A DNA stretch of 64,000 nt from Paraglomus occultum (taxonomy: Eukaryota; Glomeromycota; Glomeromycetes; Paraglomerales; Paraglomeraceae): NCBI GenBank assembly GCA_910592205.1, contig CAJVPJ010000008.1:32957-96956 (forward strand), in the 5' to 3' direction. Positions 24,081 through 39,927 of the stretch are shown one piece after another. A model generated the notes under the pieces. The model worked only from the letters and a program-made list of their open reading frames with translations, was not told the origin of the DNA and did not search any database. Position numbers and translations under genes: made by a program. How positions within the stretch are numbered: the stretch's first letter is position 1; each line of letters begins with the position of its first letter.

Positions 24081-26349
24081 CTATGCTATTCTCAAATTAT
24101 CTTCGTGCTCAGCATTTCCGTGCACTCGAATTCTATATATGCAAGTGTAACGAGGATTACCCCAATTACTATTCACCTTCAATAACACAGCTATAATAGG
24201 TCTATTTAATCTCTCTGGCAACTCAAATGTTTGTACTGATCTTCCATTAATATCGTATACGAATTTGCCGAGAAAGACTTGTGTTGGGGAAGAGCCCAAC
24301 TTGAAAGTCCCACTACCGATAATATTTTTGATGATAGGATCGTTTGGATCGACATAAGCTTCATCAGCAAAATTGTTGCGTAGTTCAAAATCAACTATAT
24401 CTAAATGACGTTCATGGTGATCTCTAGGCGTACAATTATCGCGATATCCAACAAATCCCCACACTTCGAATTCCTTGGGGGCAGGACTTAGGTCGAGGGC
24501 AGTTCTCTTCGACGCGTGATCGTATGTCACTGCTGTTGGATATATGGGTTGTGATAATAATATGCCCACCTGCCCTTTATGACCAGTGAATGGCCAGCAT
24601 TGACCTACGTGAACAGAAGGCATAATGGCAGTCACTACACGCGGCAAATCAAAGAAACGGATGAAACAAGTTAGAAATAGGTCCGACATCATTATTATTA
24701 ACCAGATTTAACCAAACGTTCACCACACCTGGAGGTTTGCCCTGGAGCGTTCCATAATTCGACCAATATGCAACCTGTTTCTCCCACCAGCTGTCAGGAT
24801 ATTGAATGTATGTACGCGACGTCAATTGCCCTATGATCTTAGCTCCAGCAGAACGAAGAGCGTAATCGGTCCTACCAACAATATCATCTGAAAAAAGTTG
24901 CAGGCGCTCTTTAATGGCTGCTCTAGTCTCTTCCTTGATGATAGACGCTATCATATCGCGCTGTCTATCTGATGAGTCTAAATAGAAAGATCCAAATGAA
25001 TTGCCGCCATGAATTCTATCATTACTGTCTATGAAATGAGTTCGTACTTCAGCAGCGACCAAAGCTCGGACAATAGCTCTCAGTCGATTTCCTTTGAGAT
25101 CATCTTCATTCCTGATATTCATTTGTTTCGTCACCGCAGTTATAATCGCTTGAGATACACTATCGCTATCACCCGTACAATTGTTTCCTAGTGTCATTAA
25201 CGGGATTTGTATCGCAAAACGATCTTGCAAATGGCAAACAGCACGGTTAGTATTCCTCCATACATATGCTCGAAACGTTGGTATATAGAACAGAGCCGCC
25301 AATGACAATAATAATACTGATACTATTATCCTTATGCGAGTAGATGTCTGACGCTTGTATACCCAAAATCTTATTATTTTATTAAAAATAGCATAGGCGG
25401 ATGTTAATGCTTGCAAAATCAATTTCCAGAAAAGACTCATAATCCATAGAACATATTCGCACGTCAGTCCAACAATCCGCACGATATTACGCGTCAGACA
25501 GAAAAACGCGGACGCGATCCGATTTACAACTTTCTGCTCCGTCTTTTGTGTTGTCTCTAATATAGCGTCTTGTGAATCATTGGTCGACGTCGAATATTGA
25601 GAATCAGAATGGACTAAGAAACTGTGAAAGTTGTTTGTTATGCCTGGTTGGATTGAATTATTTAATACTGTGTTCGAAGAAAGATCGAACATCCCATTAG
25701 AAGTCGAACTGTCAGAACTGGTGGAGTTTAACGAAGCAGTTGATATAGTTGAACTTTCTGCGCTAAATGCTGGAATACTGTCAAAACTAGAAGTCGAACC
25801 AGATGGGGTACCACCGCTCTCGCTTCCACTCCTCTCTCCACTCCTATCGGACAACATATTTACCAATTCTCCATTCGAGCTAAGGTCGGAGTCGGAAGAA
25901 ACTGTAATGACTGGCGAGTTATATTGGTCGTCGTGAATATTAGGCGTCAAATCACTGACAGTTCGTTGTAATTGTCCAATCGACAATTTAGGCTTGCTCC
26001 TTTCATACGCGTTACTACTCTCTGCATTTCCGCATTGCGGCTGAGCAGACAAGAATTTTTGGCGTCTATTTTGAGTGTTAGTTTTTGTGTTACTTCCTTG
26101 AATATGAGAAGATTGGATGGACGTATCAGTAAGACTTTGGGTGTTTTCTTGTCCTTGTGTTGTCGAAGGCGATATCACAGCGTCATTAAACCTCTCCTGG
26201 GAAACTTTACTCCCGCCGCTATTACCACTGCTACTCTGTAACAGCTCTCTCTGACCACTACGCGACGAAATGTGAAAGCTTTCGTCAATACGTTCTGATA
26301 TGTCACTCTGACCAGGTGGTTTTCTTGTTGCCGGCCGTATTGTTCGCAT
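24081..26349 (-). CDS. SUN-domain inner nuclear membrane protein
   Basis: SUN proteins span the inner nuclear membrane and bind KASH proteins in the perinuclear space, linking nucleus, spindle pole body and cytoskeleton. Two exons, 26349-24729 and 24634-24081, join in phase 1 to give 724 residues. The first 290 residues are Ser/Thr/Asn/Gln-rich and nucleoplasmic in the usual topology. A hydrophobic stretch occurs at about 290-325 and a clear membrane segment (RIIVSVLLLSLAALFYIP) at about 335-355. The SUN domain occupies about 540-720, with SVHVGQCWPFTGHKGQVGILLSQPIYPTAVTYDH, split by the intron just upstream. Seen also are FELPERLNRPI and YTCIYRIRVHGNAE near the end. The start at 26349 is the first true ATG of the frame. 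It is convergent with UFD4, with only 153 bp between stops. Confidence 0.9.
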
Positions 26350-28528
26350 TTTTTTTATGGTCAATGCGTGTTTGCACGGGATAATAAATAGCAATATTTG
26401 AGGGCGTGAAGCGTGTTTTGATTGCTTTTTTATTGTGTCCTATGATTGGTGGAATTTGGCGGAAACGTTAATATTAAGTTGATGATACGTGATACCATTG
26501 TCATACGTTGAAAAGGAATAAATTAATTAATACCAACATATTTAGTATGTTGGGAAAAAGCGGAGAAAATCTATGGTTTAACCAGTTACGGTCTTCTGTT
26601 ATAAAAAAAAAATTGCTGAAATGACTCACAATTGAAGATTACAAGGGTGAAACCTAGACACGCTCTCATTGAACTTGGAAAGTAACTTGCCCGAAAAATT
26701 GGCTATTTCTTCCGAATCTTTTTGTTTGGTTTACCTGTGGAAAATTCTTGGTAACATTTTTACCTTAATTAAAACAACGAACAAACAATTACTTATTACG
26801 TTTGCGCAACATAGTATTTGCTGCGGCGCAAGATCGTGTCGTTTTTTGAAGAAAGCGGGAACTAATGATTAATTTCACGTGACTTTGAGTAACATACTTG
26901 GTGTTGTGCAGGGTTTCGAGCTTTTACAACAGAGTAGCAATGGTTGTGGATGATATTCGACACCAACTACGCAATTACCAACCGAAATTGCATACTCGAT
27001 AAAGAATTAAATCTCAAACGCCCGTTGAAAATTTGGTAGTCGCCTTTCTGTCCTAATTTCAGCAAAAATTTACTGTCTTATAAAGTAAATCCACATGGGC
27101 ATAAGACACCGAAATGGTATGGCGAAGTTATACCCGATATCTCTGGCAGTCATGCTGTACTGACCTATTGTCAAGGAATCCATCTCATTAATTTATTCAA
27201 ACGTCTTTCTTTGAAGGGTTTAGTAATATAAAATTTTGTCTATAACCAAGAAAGCGCGTCTACAACAATGCGAGCATTCACCGTTTATCACTACCACTTT
27301 AGAATGTATCTGGTTGTTAAATTCATTGTTGTACTATTCTACATGCGTCAGGTAGAGTATTGATATTATCAGCACTTGTTTGACCAACAAAGAAAATTTT
27401 GTATCTAATACAACGACATAATTCTACATGACGTAAAAGCATTATTGATCATCTGCTTTCGCAGTTTGTCGAATTTGGAATATATCGATAACAGTCTGGA
27501 TTCCATCCGAAGATTAGTATTCAGAAAAGCTTGATTAGTGCATAGTGGACCAAATCGACGATAATGGTGATGCCAGAGAATGAACTGTCTGTATGTAGAT
27601 TATGTGGATCAGGTCTTAGTGTATGTATCATTTTAGCGTTGATGAGTTAGCAGCGTACTAAGAGATATTTGTAACAAGAATTTGTGAGAAGAATTGTTTA
27701 TTATTGGGGAAAGTTATTATTATACAATAATTAGGATATGTAATAGTGGCGTTGTTCTTGTGATTCCTAGTCTCGGATAGAGTAATTATTTAGTAATAAC
27801 TTAGTTGTTAGCGCCGTCTGTTTCTTTATTAAAATAAAGTATATGGACGTATCTGACTCATTACAATCATCTGCTCACCATTAATATGACATGTTTATTC
27901 GATCAGAATAAAATTTTATGTAAGCTCTTTCATTCCTCATTTTCTTGACCAAACCACTCATAGACAACTACGACTGAAAACGATCCAAGGCGCGTCATCA
28001 ATGTCGGCTTTCGAGATGTATTGCTGGTTGCTCATGACAAACACTATTGATTATCAAAGACAACATATTCATGTATCTGCTTTATTATTATGCTAACACT
28101 ATTAAGAGGAGTAGCAAAGTTACTTAGGAGTTACTTGCTATCTTGATCACGGCCGCCAAGCTATCAACACGAGAAAGCGAAGGAATAGGATCCGAAAGTT
28201 GATATGTAATAGAATAATGGCACTAGCTTTACACAGGCCGCAGTTTTCCAAGATCAAAAATCTTGTGACAGATCGTGTGACTAAGACTAATATACGACGT
28301 CGACATCAAATTTTGACAACTCTCAACTTTCAAATCCATCCGTCCCTCTTTCCAATGCTTCAGTAGAATCTTTGCATTTGAGCACTTGTGAATTTGTCAA
28401 TAATTTAAGAATTTACAACAGCAAGCAGGTATCAGATAACAATTGACGTAATTTTTTTTAATTCATGTATCAGATTAATATTATCTCGTGACGAAAAGGC
28501 AATAGTTTTAATATGGAGTCTGTCAACA
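26350..28528. other. Intergenic region, SUN gene 5' side to WDR5 3' side
   Basis: About 2.2 kb. No complete gene seen. A very short frame at 27564-27620 (MVMPENELSVCRLCGSGLS) ends at a GTATGT donor-like site but has no continuing exon that stays open; it could be a gene relic. The rest is AT-rich without repeats I can define. Confidence 0.5.
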
Positions 28529-30389
<1,861 letters not shown>

Positions 30390-30609
30390 CTATGTCGCAC
30401 AAGAGTAAAATTTTTGTCACATGGTATTGGTTATACTACGGGCATTCCGTAGATGTCACCGGCGAATGGGAATGAGAATCCTCAGCAAGTTCAGCATATG
30501 TATCTTGATTTACGCGTGGCGAGGAAATTTTATTTTTAAATTAATTTGTAAACAACATTACATTTAAAAATTGTTCAATATACTCAGTCAACATGTCAAT
30601 TCTCCTCTA

Positions 30610-31751
30610 CTATTTTCCGTTAACTTTGCGCCACTGGGTCTGCACTCCCATGATGGACGTAATGAATCCAGCAAGGCCTACGAGTCCATCATCCAGGTCG
30701 ATATATTTGAGTGATTTCATTGGAAGGATAAGGTCTAAACTGTCCTGGACGAGCTGACGAACGACTGGCTCACGTTCTCTGCAGAAAGGATGTATCAGTT
30801 TGATTCGATATAAACGTTCGTCGCATAATCAAAGCATGCTTACTTTTCGATATCCTTGCATCGCGATTTAATATCATCAGGGTCTCCAACTCCCTTCTCA
30901 GACCCTTTCAAAGAAGCCCTTAGATTCTTATAACGTAGACTGATTCCGTATAATTTATACAAACTGCTGAGGATGGAAAAGATCAAACCAGCCATCCAGA
31001 ACCGCATTGATCTCTCCGCAATCGTTTTTATTTGCTTAATTTTGTATATGCCCGTTCCATTAAGCTATATTTGAGACATACAATACGAAGCATAGATCGA
31101 TTAGGATAAGAGCAAAAGAAGAAAGCACACCTATTGACCGGCTACGTAACAAAATGCGTATACATATATACATTATGGGACAAGCAAGTCTCATTGTAAT
31201 GTCTAGGTACAGAATATGCATAAAAAACATAATGTATAATACTAAGATTAAATTTTCTTACCCAAACAAATGTGTCCAGGAGCAAGTATCCTGCATAACT
31301 GAGCTGTCTAAAGGTAGATGTGAATTTCAAAACTTCATCCTTCTCATTCCACGCCTTGGATGCAGATTGTAGATGCTCCACAGGTTTACCGAGACGCATG
31401 ACTGGTAAATGGAAGGATTTTCATATCAAATATTAATTTGGGCAATTAAGATTAAAAATTTGACGTGTCTGAATTTAGGTTTGTTAATATCGATCCACTT
31501 GTCTGCCAAAATAAAACAATTGTTCGCTATGAACGATAGTCCAGCTTACGTTTCCTAGATAAACTCATGTTCTTTTTCAACGCTTCCCATCGTTGGATAG
31601 TTGCTTTGTCGTATCCCTGACGAAGCAGATACCAAGCCATAAACCGTGCAAAGTTCTGGGCTGCTCTGTATACTTTATCACGACCAACTGTAGTGCTGGC
31701 ATATTTTAGTGAAGAATTCACCATCGGATGTTGAAGCGTCTCGATAACCAT
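30610..31751 (-). CDS. PEX11: Peroxisomal membrane protein PEX11
   Basis: PEX11 elongates and divides peroxisomes by inserting an amphipathic helix into the membrane. Four exons: 31751-31550, 31401-31262, 31064-30844, 30778-30610, phases consistent, 243 residues (family usually 230-250). The N-terminus carries the signature TTVGRDKVYRAAQNFARFMAWYLLR, followed by KNMSLSRKLMRLGKPVEHLQSA. A hydrophobic segment (FWMAGLIFSILSSLYKLYG) lies at about residue 130. The C-terminus has DSLDLILPMKSLKYIDLDDGLVGLAGFITSIMGVQTQW, the conserved membrane-spanning tail. The ATG at 31751 directly precedes the conserved region. Confidence 0.93.
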
Positions 31752-34700
31752 TGTTGTTCGTCTTTGCCTGGCGGCAAGAGTGGTGTGAGAAGTGTCAAAA
31801 ATCAGTTCAAAAGCATGCCTCGATTATGACGTCATTATGTTGCAGTTTAATTTGTCGCACAAGCGAATCAAATACCTGTAACATGCGATTTCGATAATCT
31901 TTATCCCTTCACATTACGAAAACTTAAAATGGAAGAATTTCGACCACACCACCGTTTCAGATGTCACAAACCACGAATTCACCATTTTGGGTAAATCGAA
32001 CTTTACCAAACAATGAATGAAAAAAGTATTATACAACCTTTATTTAGCTTAAAGTAAATTAAACCTTTATTTTTATCAAGTTTAGTGAGTTTGGAGTAAT
32101 CATCGAACTGAATGTTAAATAATAATTAGAAACTCCTTGTACATTACTGTTGTTATAACAGTTATATTAATATTTGTCGCAATTGTTCAAACCGTTTCAT
32201 GATTTACTCAAGCCGTTGTCATTTCGATATATTTCACATACTCCTTCATTATCCCTTCTAACAAAATGCTTTCTTTATACTCCAAAATACATTGTTAGTG
32301 ATCGTTTCCTGAAAATTATTGGTATAGTAGTGCCTTATGCCGATCAAGAGTATCCACTTCTTGTTCCATGGATATTCTCGTTGTTATTCGCTTAAGATGA
32401 GACGTAGGTTTGAGTAGGATGCGAAGTATATTCCACTCTATAAGCTTCTTAATTAATCCTATCGAGAAAAGTCGATTAACTCGAAGGCGAATAACCCGTT
32501 TAGGATTAGTTTACGGTCATTAACTGTCGTCGTATTTAACCGGAAGTAGGAGATATTTACAACTCCACGGTAAAAAATGCTAACGTGGCTGAATGATTAA
32601 TTAATATTAAGCGATTGATATAAATGTTAGTAACACAACTCTATCACATGTCTGAATGAATAGTCAAAATGTAAACTGGGTCGAGGTAAATACCGTTGCC
32701 CTGCTATATTAATATCTAATCTGATTGCAATTGAAATTCAAGGAGTCAGAAGAATTCAATTCTATAGCTTTTGCTAAAGCTATTGCACCTCTAATCTCGT
32801 TCTACCAGACAGGTGAAATGTTGCCCAACAAATATCTTCCCTTGCATTTGTAGATTGTGTTGTATTCTTCAGTGACAAAGAGATGTCACTCTGACTTAGC
32901 ACTCATTTCATGTTTTACTTGCAGTTATCATTATATGATGTCGATATAGAGAATATTTGCTTTTAAAAAAGTTTTTTAAAATGAGAAAGAGGAATTCAAA
33001 ATCGAGGTATCCTCCGTATAATATTAGTAATAAAACAACGACGCGATCCTGACGACTTTCTAACTTATTTCAATTCATTGCGAGCACGAAAACCGTATTC
33101 CTTTGATTGTTGTCAAGGCGCCGTCTTCTACAACTCACGCCTACAGCGTTCCATGCACAAAAAATTCTCGCTCCGTCCATGTCACCAGTCATGCACATCC
33201 CTATACTGGCGCGTATGGTCACTATGCGCTCGCGTTAGATATCTGGGGCTGAACGTTACGAATGTGCGTGTTTTAGATTCCAGTACCCTGCATGTCAGTA
33301 TCCAGGCTTCTGTTATATACTTAATTGCATGTAGCCATTACGACCTTTCCAATGTTTGGGAATAGAGTATGGAGGTGTTCTTGTGCATGCGTGTTCAAGG
33401 CTTTGTTCTGTAAGATATTTCCAGTACAGTCAACGCTCGTTATAATGGAAAGTTGGGCATAAGCCAAAAACTCTACTTTAACTTGGTTATTACTATTACA
33501 TTTCTCTTTATTTTTCGGCTACTTGCCATATTACGTAATATGAGTGGCTTAGTCAATGCCATTTACGTGGTATGCAGACTGTGATTGATGTACAGGAAAT
33601 TGCATGCAGTGAATAAACGAAGTTATTATTGTAAAACTGGACCCATATTCAAAAAAATTAAATAAACTTCGGAGAGCGAAATCTCCTGAATTATTGGTTG
33701 GTTATTCTTGGCTCGCTCATTTCTCCTAAAACAGCCAACTCCGCAGTACGGTCACAAGGTTTGCTGGCGTCATTCAAAGTGTTGGTGTTTCACAATAAAT
33801 AAGATACTTTTACCTTTGTAAAGCAACCCCACACAAAAAGAACTGGATTTGATCAAGAAACAAGAAGAACATAAATAGTAAAGACAATGACGACGAAATT
33901 AAGGAATCGATGTTCATGATTGGTGTTGGAGCTGGTGTTATCAATGAATTTTAAATTTGCCTATGAAAAAGGCTATACTCGTTATGCTTTTTGGGTCCAA
34001 ATAATCTTATACAATCATTATGACGTCTCTATTATTCGGGGACGATCAACGGTTTGAATTCTGAAACTTTAATTATAACAGACAATAGTTTGCGTATCGG
34101 AGATTTGCTATGTATGGTGTTACTGCGTGTAAACAATGTATGATGTTCAGCGATTGAGATCGATTTACACACACAAACGTACTTCGTATAACTGCCAGAG
34201 CGCCTTCTGGTGATTACCGGATACATTTTTTATGTTAATATCCCCTCGAAGACATCATTCTCAAAAGTTGAAGAGTTGGATACTTAAACCAGACCGATAG
34301 TTGATAACATTCTTATCTGGGTTGCATGCGCAATGTAACGATAATCTCATGTTATTCTTTATCTGGTTACTATTGCACAACATAAAAGCTAATCAGTTTA
34401 CGACCATAGGTAATTTTTAATTTGCTTGCATATCGGATAGACTTTTCTTTCTCCCGCCCTATCTTACTGCGCCAGATAATCATCTCCTGATATAACCATT
34501 ATGGTTTAGCTTATGGGCAATAGCAAATATCCTGCGCAATACACGCAATACTGCGTAATACACTCCTGCCCATCACATCTCCATCTGATGCAATTCAGCC
34601 GACCTTATAACCACTATTATGGACTAGACGCTCGCTTGTATGTTCCCCCCTGTTTGAGTGTATTACTTCTTTGTTCATATATAAATTGTTGAACTGATCT

Positions 34701-35300
34701 CGAGCCACAGTTTAAACAACTAACGCCACACCTTGTCCCACTCGCATTTATTCTAGCATTAATACAGTAATAAAGTAACTAAAAGTGTGAAGTAAATAGA
34801 AATAATTTTGGGTTAAGCAATGCCTGTATTAGTTCAACTTGATCCGATGCTTTTCTATTTCTCACCTTCTAATTTTCGTCATTCAAACTTTATTCCAATG
34901 GCTTTATTGTTAAATCTACTATAATCCACTTGTTAACGCATCTTTCTTGACATGGCTCTCCCACTTACCACTAAATTTCAATTTTGAAATCAATGCATTC
35001 TCGACTACAAAAGCTAGAAATTCTCATAGTCTCTAAAGACCTAATCCGATTTACAGCAGCCGTCTTATTGAAGAGGCAACCAACTGATGCTTTTAAACCA
35101 ACATAAAGCTGACTGAGACGCGAGTGATGACATCATCAACCACATTTTTTTTGAGCACCAGCCACAAGGCTAGCATTTGATTGTTTGCAATCTGTCCATA
35201 TAAGAGCCCTTTTTGTCTCCTCTGATTTGGTTACTACTTTTTTACCCAACTCTGGGATTACTACAAGAATTCTACTTAGTTAAATGACGAAGCAGGAGTG
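31752..35300. other. Large intergenic region
   Basis: About 3.5 kb without a supportable gene. Contains a short pogo-like TIR sequence at 33425-33450 (TA followed by CAGTCAACGCTCGTTATAAT). A frame of 95 codons at 33078-33365 shows no family features. A TATA-like box (CATATAAGAG) at about 35198-35207 sits about 95 bp before the next gene. Confidence 0.55.
33425..33450 (+). mobile_element. Possible pogo-type terminal repeat remnant
   Basis: TA followed by CAGTCAACGCTCGTTATAAT resembles the first 20 bases of the elements at 14459 and 47452. Similarity ends after about 25 bases, so only a terminus or a chance match can be claimed. Confidence 0.3.
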
Positions 35301-36871
35301 ATGACAACTGCACCTTCAACAAATAGTAAAAACCAACACATGAGATCAGCTCCTCTTACGCTCTTAGGGCATAATGGATCGATGGTCTCTGTTATGGAAT
35401 ATCTGAATTTAACAGTGTCGCCATTTTCACTACCGTCTCTAGCCGTCATGTTGATCGTCATGGCAACCTTAGTCTTCGCTTTGGCATTTGTAAATAAGGT
35501 ATGCGTGTTACATTGGATAGTTAAATATAAAATAGTGTTAGTGGAGTCTGTTATATCAGTACTTGTGGGACGAGAGCGTCATGGATAAGTATTAGGTTCT
35601 GCGCATGTATATATGGATCCTCTTTCAAATAATGCGTTCAATCACAATGCATGCGATTTTCAGACAATGCATATCATTGTTATATGTCCCAATGCTTATA
35701 ACTTTCCATTTCAATACGGTTCCTATAGCCATTACTAACGAATTTTCTATGACTTTGTTATGATATTAGTATGCAGGCAATAATAATGCCTTACAGCAAA
35801 TCTCCCAGCGATTGAGCGAGAAGCTTGGATTGTACATGGCTGGATCCATGGTCGGCGAGTATACTAAGAGAATATTCAATGCATGGACAACATCAAGACA
35901 GGAGAGCATATCAACAACTAATAGAGATGAAAAAAGCAAACGCATCTCAATCGAGGGTTCGTCATCGTCAACATCATTCTCATCGTCTACGCTTCCAATA
36001 CATAATACAACACAAAAAAAGGATCCTGCTACTCAACTATCAGCCTCACATAGACGGCAGAATTCTCGTTTAAAACCTCAAGTTCAAGACATTGATTTCG
36101 ATCCAATACTAACTATAAATAATACCTCATCAATGCCGCCGATCGATTGCTACTCTTCGGGAGACAATCCATCCGTTGGTCATGATGATGGGAAAGCAAC
36201 TTTCACTATTGATGTTGCTGAACCGGGGCATGCTGAAGTAGAAAAGGATGTTAGTGAAAATAATGATAACAATGATGCAGATGGTAGATATAATGACAGT
36301 GTCTGTGAAGATCATTCTAACATACAAACGCCGTCATTAAATCCCACTGAGCGACTCCAAATTGACGCGAATACAAGGGACACTTCTGTAACAGATGAAA
36401 AGGCATCTATTCAAACAAGTATAACAGCGCATTCCGATAATAACTATGCGTCGACCGACTATAGCATGATTACTCAGCATCAGGAAACTGATGGTGAGGT
36501 TGAAAGTATTATATCAGATGATCACTCTGAATCAAATTCAATTAGATCAGTTTCAGTACAGTCATCCCTTGAATCTAAGTCGTCTCCGCGATTAACTCAG
36601 GATGCCTCCGCTAAAAGACGCCGCCGAAGAAGAACGAGAGGCAAAGGAAACAAGCAAAGAGCGCATCATGGGCAACAACATCCAGACAATCAGAAGCAAG
36701 AAACTCAAATCGCACAATCAATTAAACATGATACCGGACAGCAATTGATAGATGTACAGAAATCATGTAGTATAAACGATAGCAGTAGAACGATCAATTA
36801 TGCGTGGCATAAACGGCAAAAACCGCAACAAATACAAACGCAACAACAACAACAACAGCAGCAGCAGCAGC

Positions 36872-36920
<49 letters not shown>

Positions 36921-38076
36921 GCAACAACAACAGCAACGGCAACAACAACAACAGCAGCAGCAGCAACAACAACAACAAAGACAGCAACAACAGCAGCAAC
37001 AACAGCAGCAACAACGTCAGCAACAGCAAAATTATTCATCCTTATATCAATTGTCGGAGAAACGCTTATCCGCTGGATACCAAAGCACCGATATCAATAT
37101 GAGCAGCAGTCGAAGGCATACCACTTTCCGCAGGTCACCCGATCCATTATGGAAGCCAAGCGTTCCTAGTCCGTCTCACAATCCTATAGGAACGTCTGCG
37201 TCACAATCGTCTATCAGGTATCCTTCATACGCTGATGTCATATCACCAAACAGCGATCGCACCAATCTCCCGATAACATTGTTTAACGGAATGACTGGCG
37301 CGTCACCCGAAATGACGACCACAGATCCAATAAAGCATAAAAGCAATACTAGTTCGAGTTCACAATGGTATTCGCCCTTTCAATCTGGTCTATCGATACA
37401 ACTCACTCCGCCTGCTTCTCCGCCCGAAGCTCATAAGCAATTGCCCGGAACTGGGAAATGTGAATCTGTACCTACGTTTTCGTTCTTCTCTGGATTGTCT
37501 GGTACGTCATCCGCTTCGGGTAAAGACAAGTATCGCACAGATGTTCATTTCTCCTCTCAATATGTGCATTCAGGCAATGGATATGATTCCATATTGTCCA
37601 ACACACTGAATACATTTACACCGTTTGCGAACAATGTTTTTGTCCAACCATCACCCATTAATCATTATGACACATCTGCTATCAATCAGTCGTTTACTGG
37701 TTCGTTTTTCAAACGACGCATGCCTTTGGTTGATCAGGAAAAAGGAGAATATTCGGGCGAAGATGACGATAATTTGCTATGGAATCCAGGAAAAGGGATA
37801 CATGCCGGAGTGATGGATGAGCGAACTTGGAAAAAAGGGAGTACGAGATGGGATGCGAAGCCAGATGAAGGATTTATAAAACCCCGGGAGAGAAGTCGTA
37901 GAGGAAAAGAGAAACAATGGCAAGGACGTCATAACCATGGGGGTGATAAGCATCAAAGTGGAATTAGCGAGAGACGATCTAGTAATGATCAACAACGACC
38001 AAAGCAACAGCTCTTCCAAAGGTCGCATCTACGAGAGCCAAATTCTTTTTCTTTATTTGAAGACAAAAATAGATAA
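35301..38076 (+). CDS. Unrecognised single-pass membrane protein with glutamine tract
   Basis: Two exons, 35301-35498 and 35770-38076, joined in phase 0, give 834 residues. I do not recognise a family. Residues 1-44 are short and Ser/Thr-rich with an NLT glycosylation sequon. A strong hydrophobic segment follows at about 45-64 (SLAVMLIVMATLVFALAF). The next 45 residues form a plausible helix (ALQQISQRLSEKLGLYMAG). The rest is disordered and hydrophilic: a basic KRRRRRRTRGKGNKQR block near 348-365, a Gln tract with scattered Arg at about 423-487, and Ser/Pro-rich sequence with LTPPASPPEAH near 540. The end is charged. This suggests a membrane anchor with a large, presumably cytoplasmic, disordered tail. 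The start at 35301 is the first ATG; upstream is a TATA-like box. The function is unknown. Confidence 0.75.
36838..37030 (+). repeat. CAA/CAG trinucleotide tract (polyglutamine)
   Basis: About 190 bp of CAA/CAG codons interrupted by CGA, CGG, AGA and CGT (Arg) inside the membrane protein gene. Mixed codons and Arg interruptions mean it is not a pure slippage run. Frames shifted by one base read as Asn/Ser or Leu runs and are shadows. Confidence 0.9.
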
Positions 38077-39927
38077 ATCTGATCCTGCTGTGGCTTACAA
38101 TATTTGGGTATCTTCTTCAATATTAGGTAATAATCATTGGCATCAGTAATAATTCCATTGATATAATGAATTCTTGATGTGGGTATTCCTACTTGTTTTA
38201 TCTGTTACTCAAACCAATTTCTCTTTCTTAGTCTACCACAAACAAAAAGCGATTCTACTAATTTATCTTCCTGGTAGTAAGTACCCTGTTTTCTTTCTTA
38301 TCATGTCTCGTTGAGGCAAAATTGAAAATGATCTAAATATTATAGTAGATATCTCTCTTCACAAATGAATATAAAGAAAGAATCTATTGGGTTGCTTCAT
38401 GACAGAAATTAAAAAAATGGGTTTAGTCAGTAGTTACTTGTAAATCAACTTTTGCCGGTGAAATTGGAACATGTTCAAATCTGCCGTTTGGTAATGCTCT
38501 AATATGGAATTAGCTTAGTGTTACGTTCTGTTTGCGTTTCGCTGTGTAGCGGGAACTCATTGTTATAATCACATCCCACTCTACTGATTACGTTTTGCCA
38601 GACTGAAGTCTCTATTATCTTCGGGACTTACTATTTTTGAAAATACCCGTCAAACTTGTCAAACGTCCCAATAGCCACCTTTTTGCTGAACGTCCGAAGA
38701 TCGAATATGACTTTATTGTTAAGTGAGTTTTTAACCTGATGCTACATAATCTACACTAAGTGCTGTAAGTACAATAAATACGGGACTAAGCCATCCATAA
38801 TATAGAAATACAATTAATGGATAGTGGCATTGGGATATAACGGATCTGTGTCGCAGAGAGATAGCGTGCAGAACATAAGGATGTTAAATGTTGGGCGTTA
38901 GTGTGGTTTGGAAAAACGGCTGATATAAAATAATAACAATCGGTGACTATACAGGAAGAAAGGACACGGAAGTAGTTCACGTCATGTTGTAGCTTGCTTT
39001 AATTGTAGCAATAATGGTGAACGAGATACCAATTTTTAGGAAAAACAATCCCAGTTATTTTCTGGAAATTGTACATTTCACGTATCATATCCGGACATCA
39101 GCCATTTGCTTTTCGCGCAAACGCAACATTTCTTTTACCTCCCGCACAAAGCCGAGGCGGAGCGCGTAGTGATCTGATGCGGGATGCGTATATACAGCTA
39201 AGGAAGGTGGACTGTCCAATGGCCCCTCGCAAGGACAAAGCCGAGACGGGATATCACGTGATCCGATGTACGGATGTTGCGGGAAGCGGTTTCCTTCTTC
39301 TCCAACTGACCAATCATAAGTTTCTGAATACTTACCTTTTGAGCCCTGTAACAGAAACGATTTATATGACAGGCCCTGTCAAAGCCTTCAAACTCCGCAG
39401 ATAAGCATGTTGATGATGTACGGGTTTTCTTCGATCAGCAAAGCCAAGGGGTTACTCGCAAGCATAAGAAAGCAAAATTCTCAATTTGAGTAAGGATCCT
39501 GGCTTGATAGTTGCTTGAAAGTATAGACCCTTTCATACCATATTTGTAAAACATGCGAGATAGCTAGGCATTCGGTCTAATTGTTTATTGCTTGATAATC
39601 TAACAATCTATCTGCAAAGCCATATGTATCCTTACTATTGGACCATGTAAATTTAAAGTTTGCGTTGCGATAGTTGATGCATATAACTAATTGATGCATA
39701 TTAGTAAGAAAGGATTGGCTTGACAAGCATGTACTACCTTTTCTTACTTATGTTGTTCATCTGAGTGCCTTACAACTTCCAACTGATGGCAATAGATACA
39801 GACCTTCTAAACCTTCTTTCCCACACGTCTAAATGAAGCAACCCCCCATTGTACGTCTATGGTTTTTTTTTCGAGATGCAGGTGCAATTTGTTCGTTTGT
39901 ACGAAATGCAGTTTGTTTGGAATACAA

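Noticed and set aside
23404-25936. Frames opposite UFD4 and SUN exons (for example 25631-25936 plus)
   Set aside because: Antisense shadows of conserved coding sequence.
33078-33365. 95-codon frame on the plus strand
   Set aside because: No family features, no splice-consistent extension, lies in a long gene-free region.
36763-37039. Leu-, Val- and Asn-rich frames opposite or beside the glutamine tract
   Set aside because: Shadows of the CAA/CAG repeat inside the membrane protein gene.
39069-39404. 111-codon frame in a GC-richer patch
   Set aside because: No recognisable domain or clear start context; kept only as a possible relic in the intergenic note.
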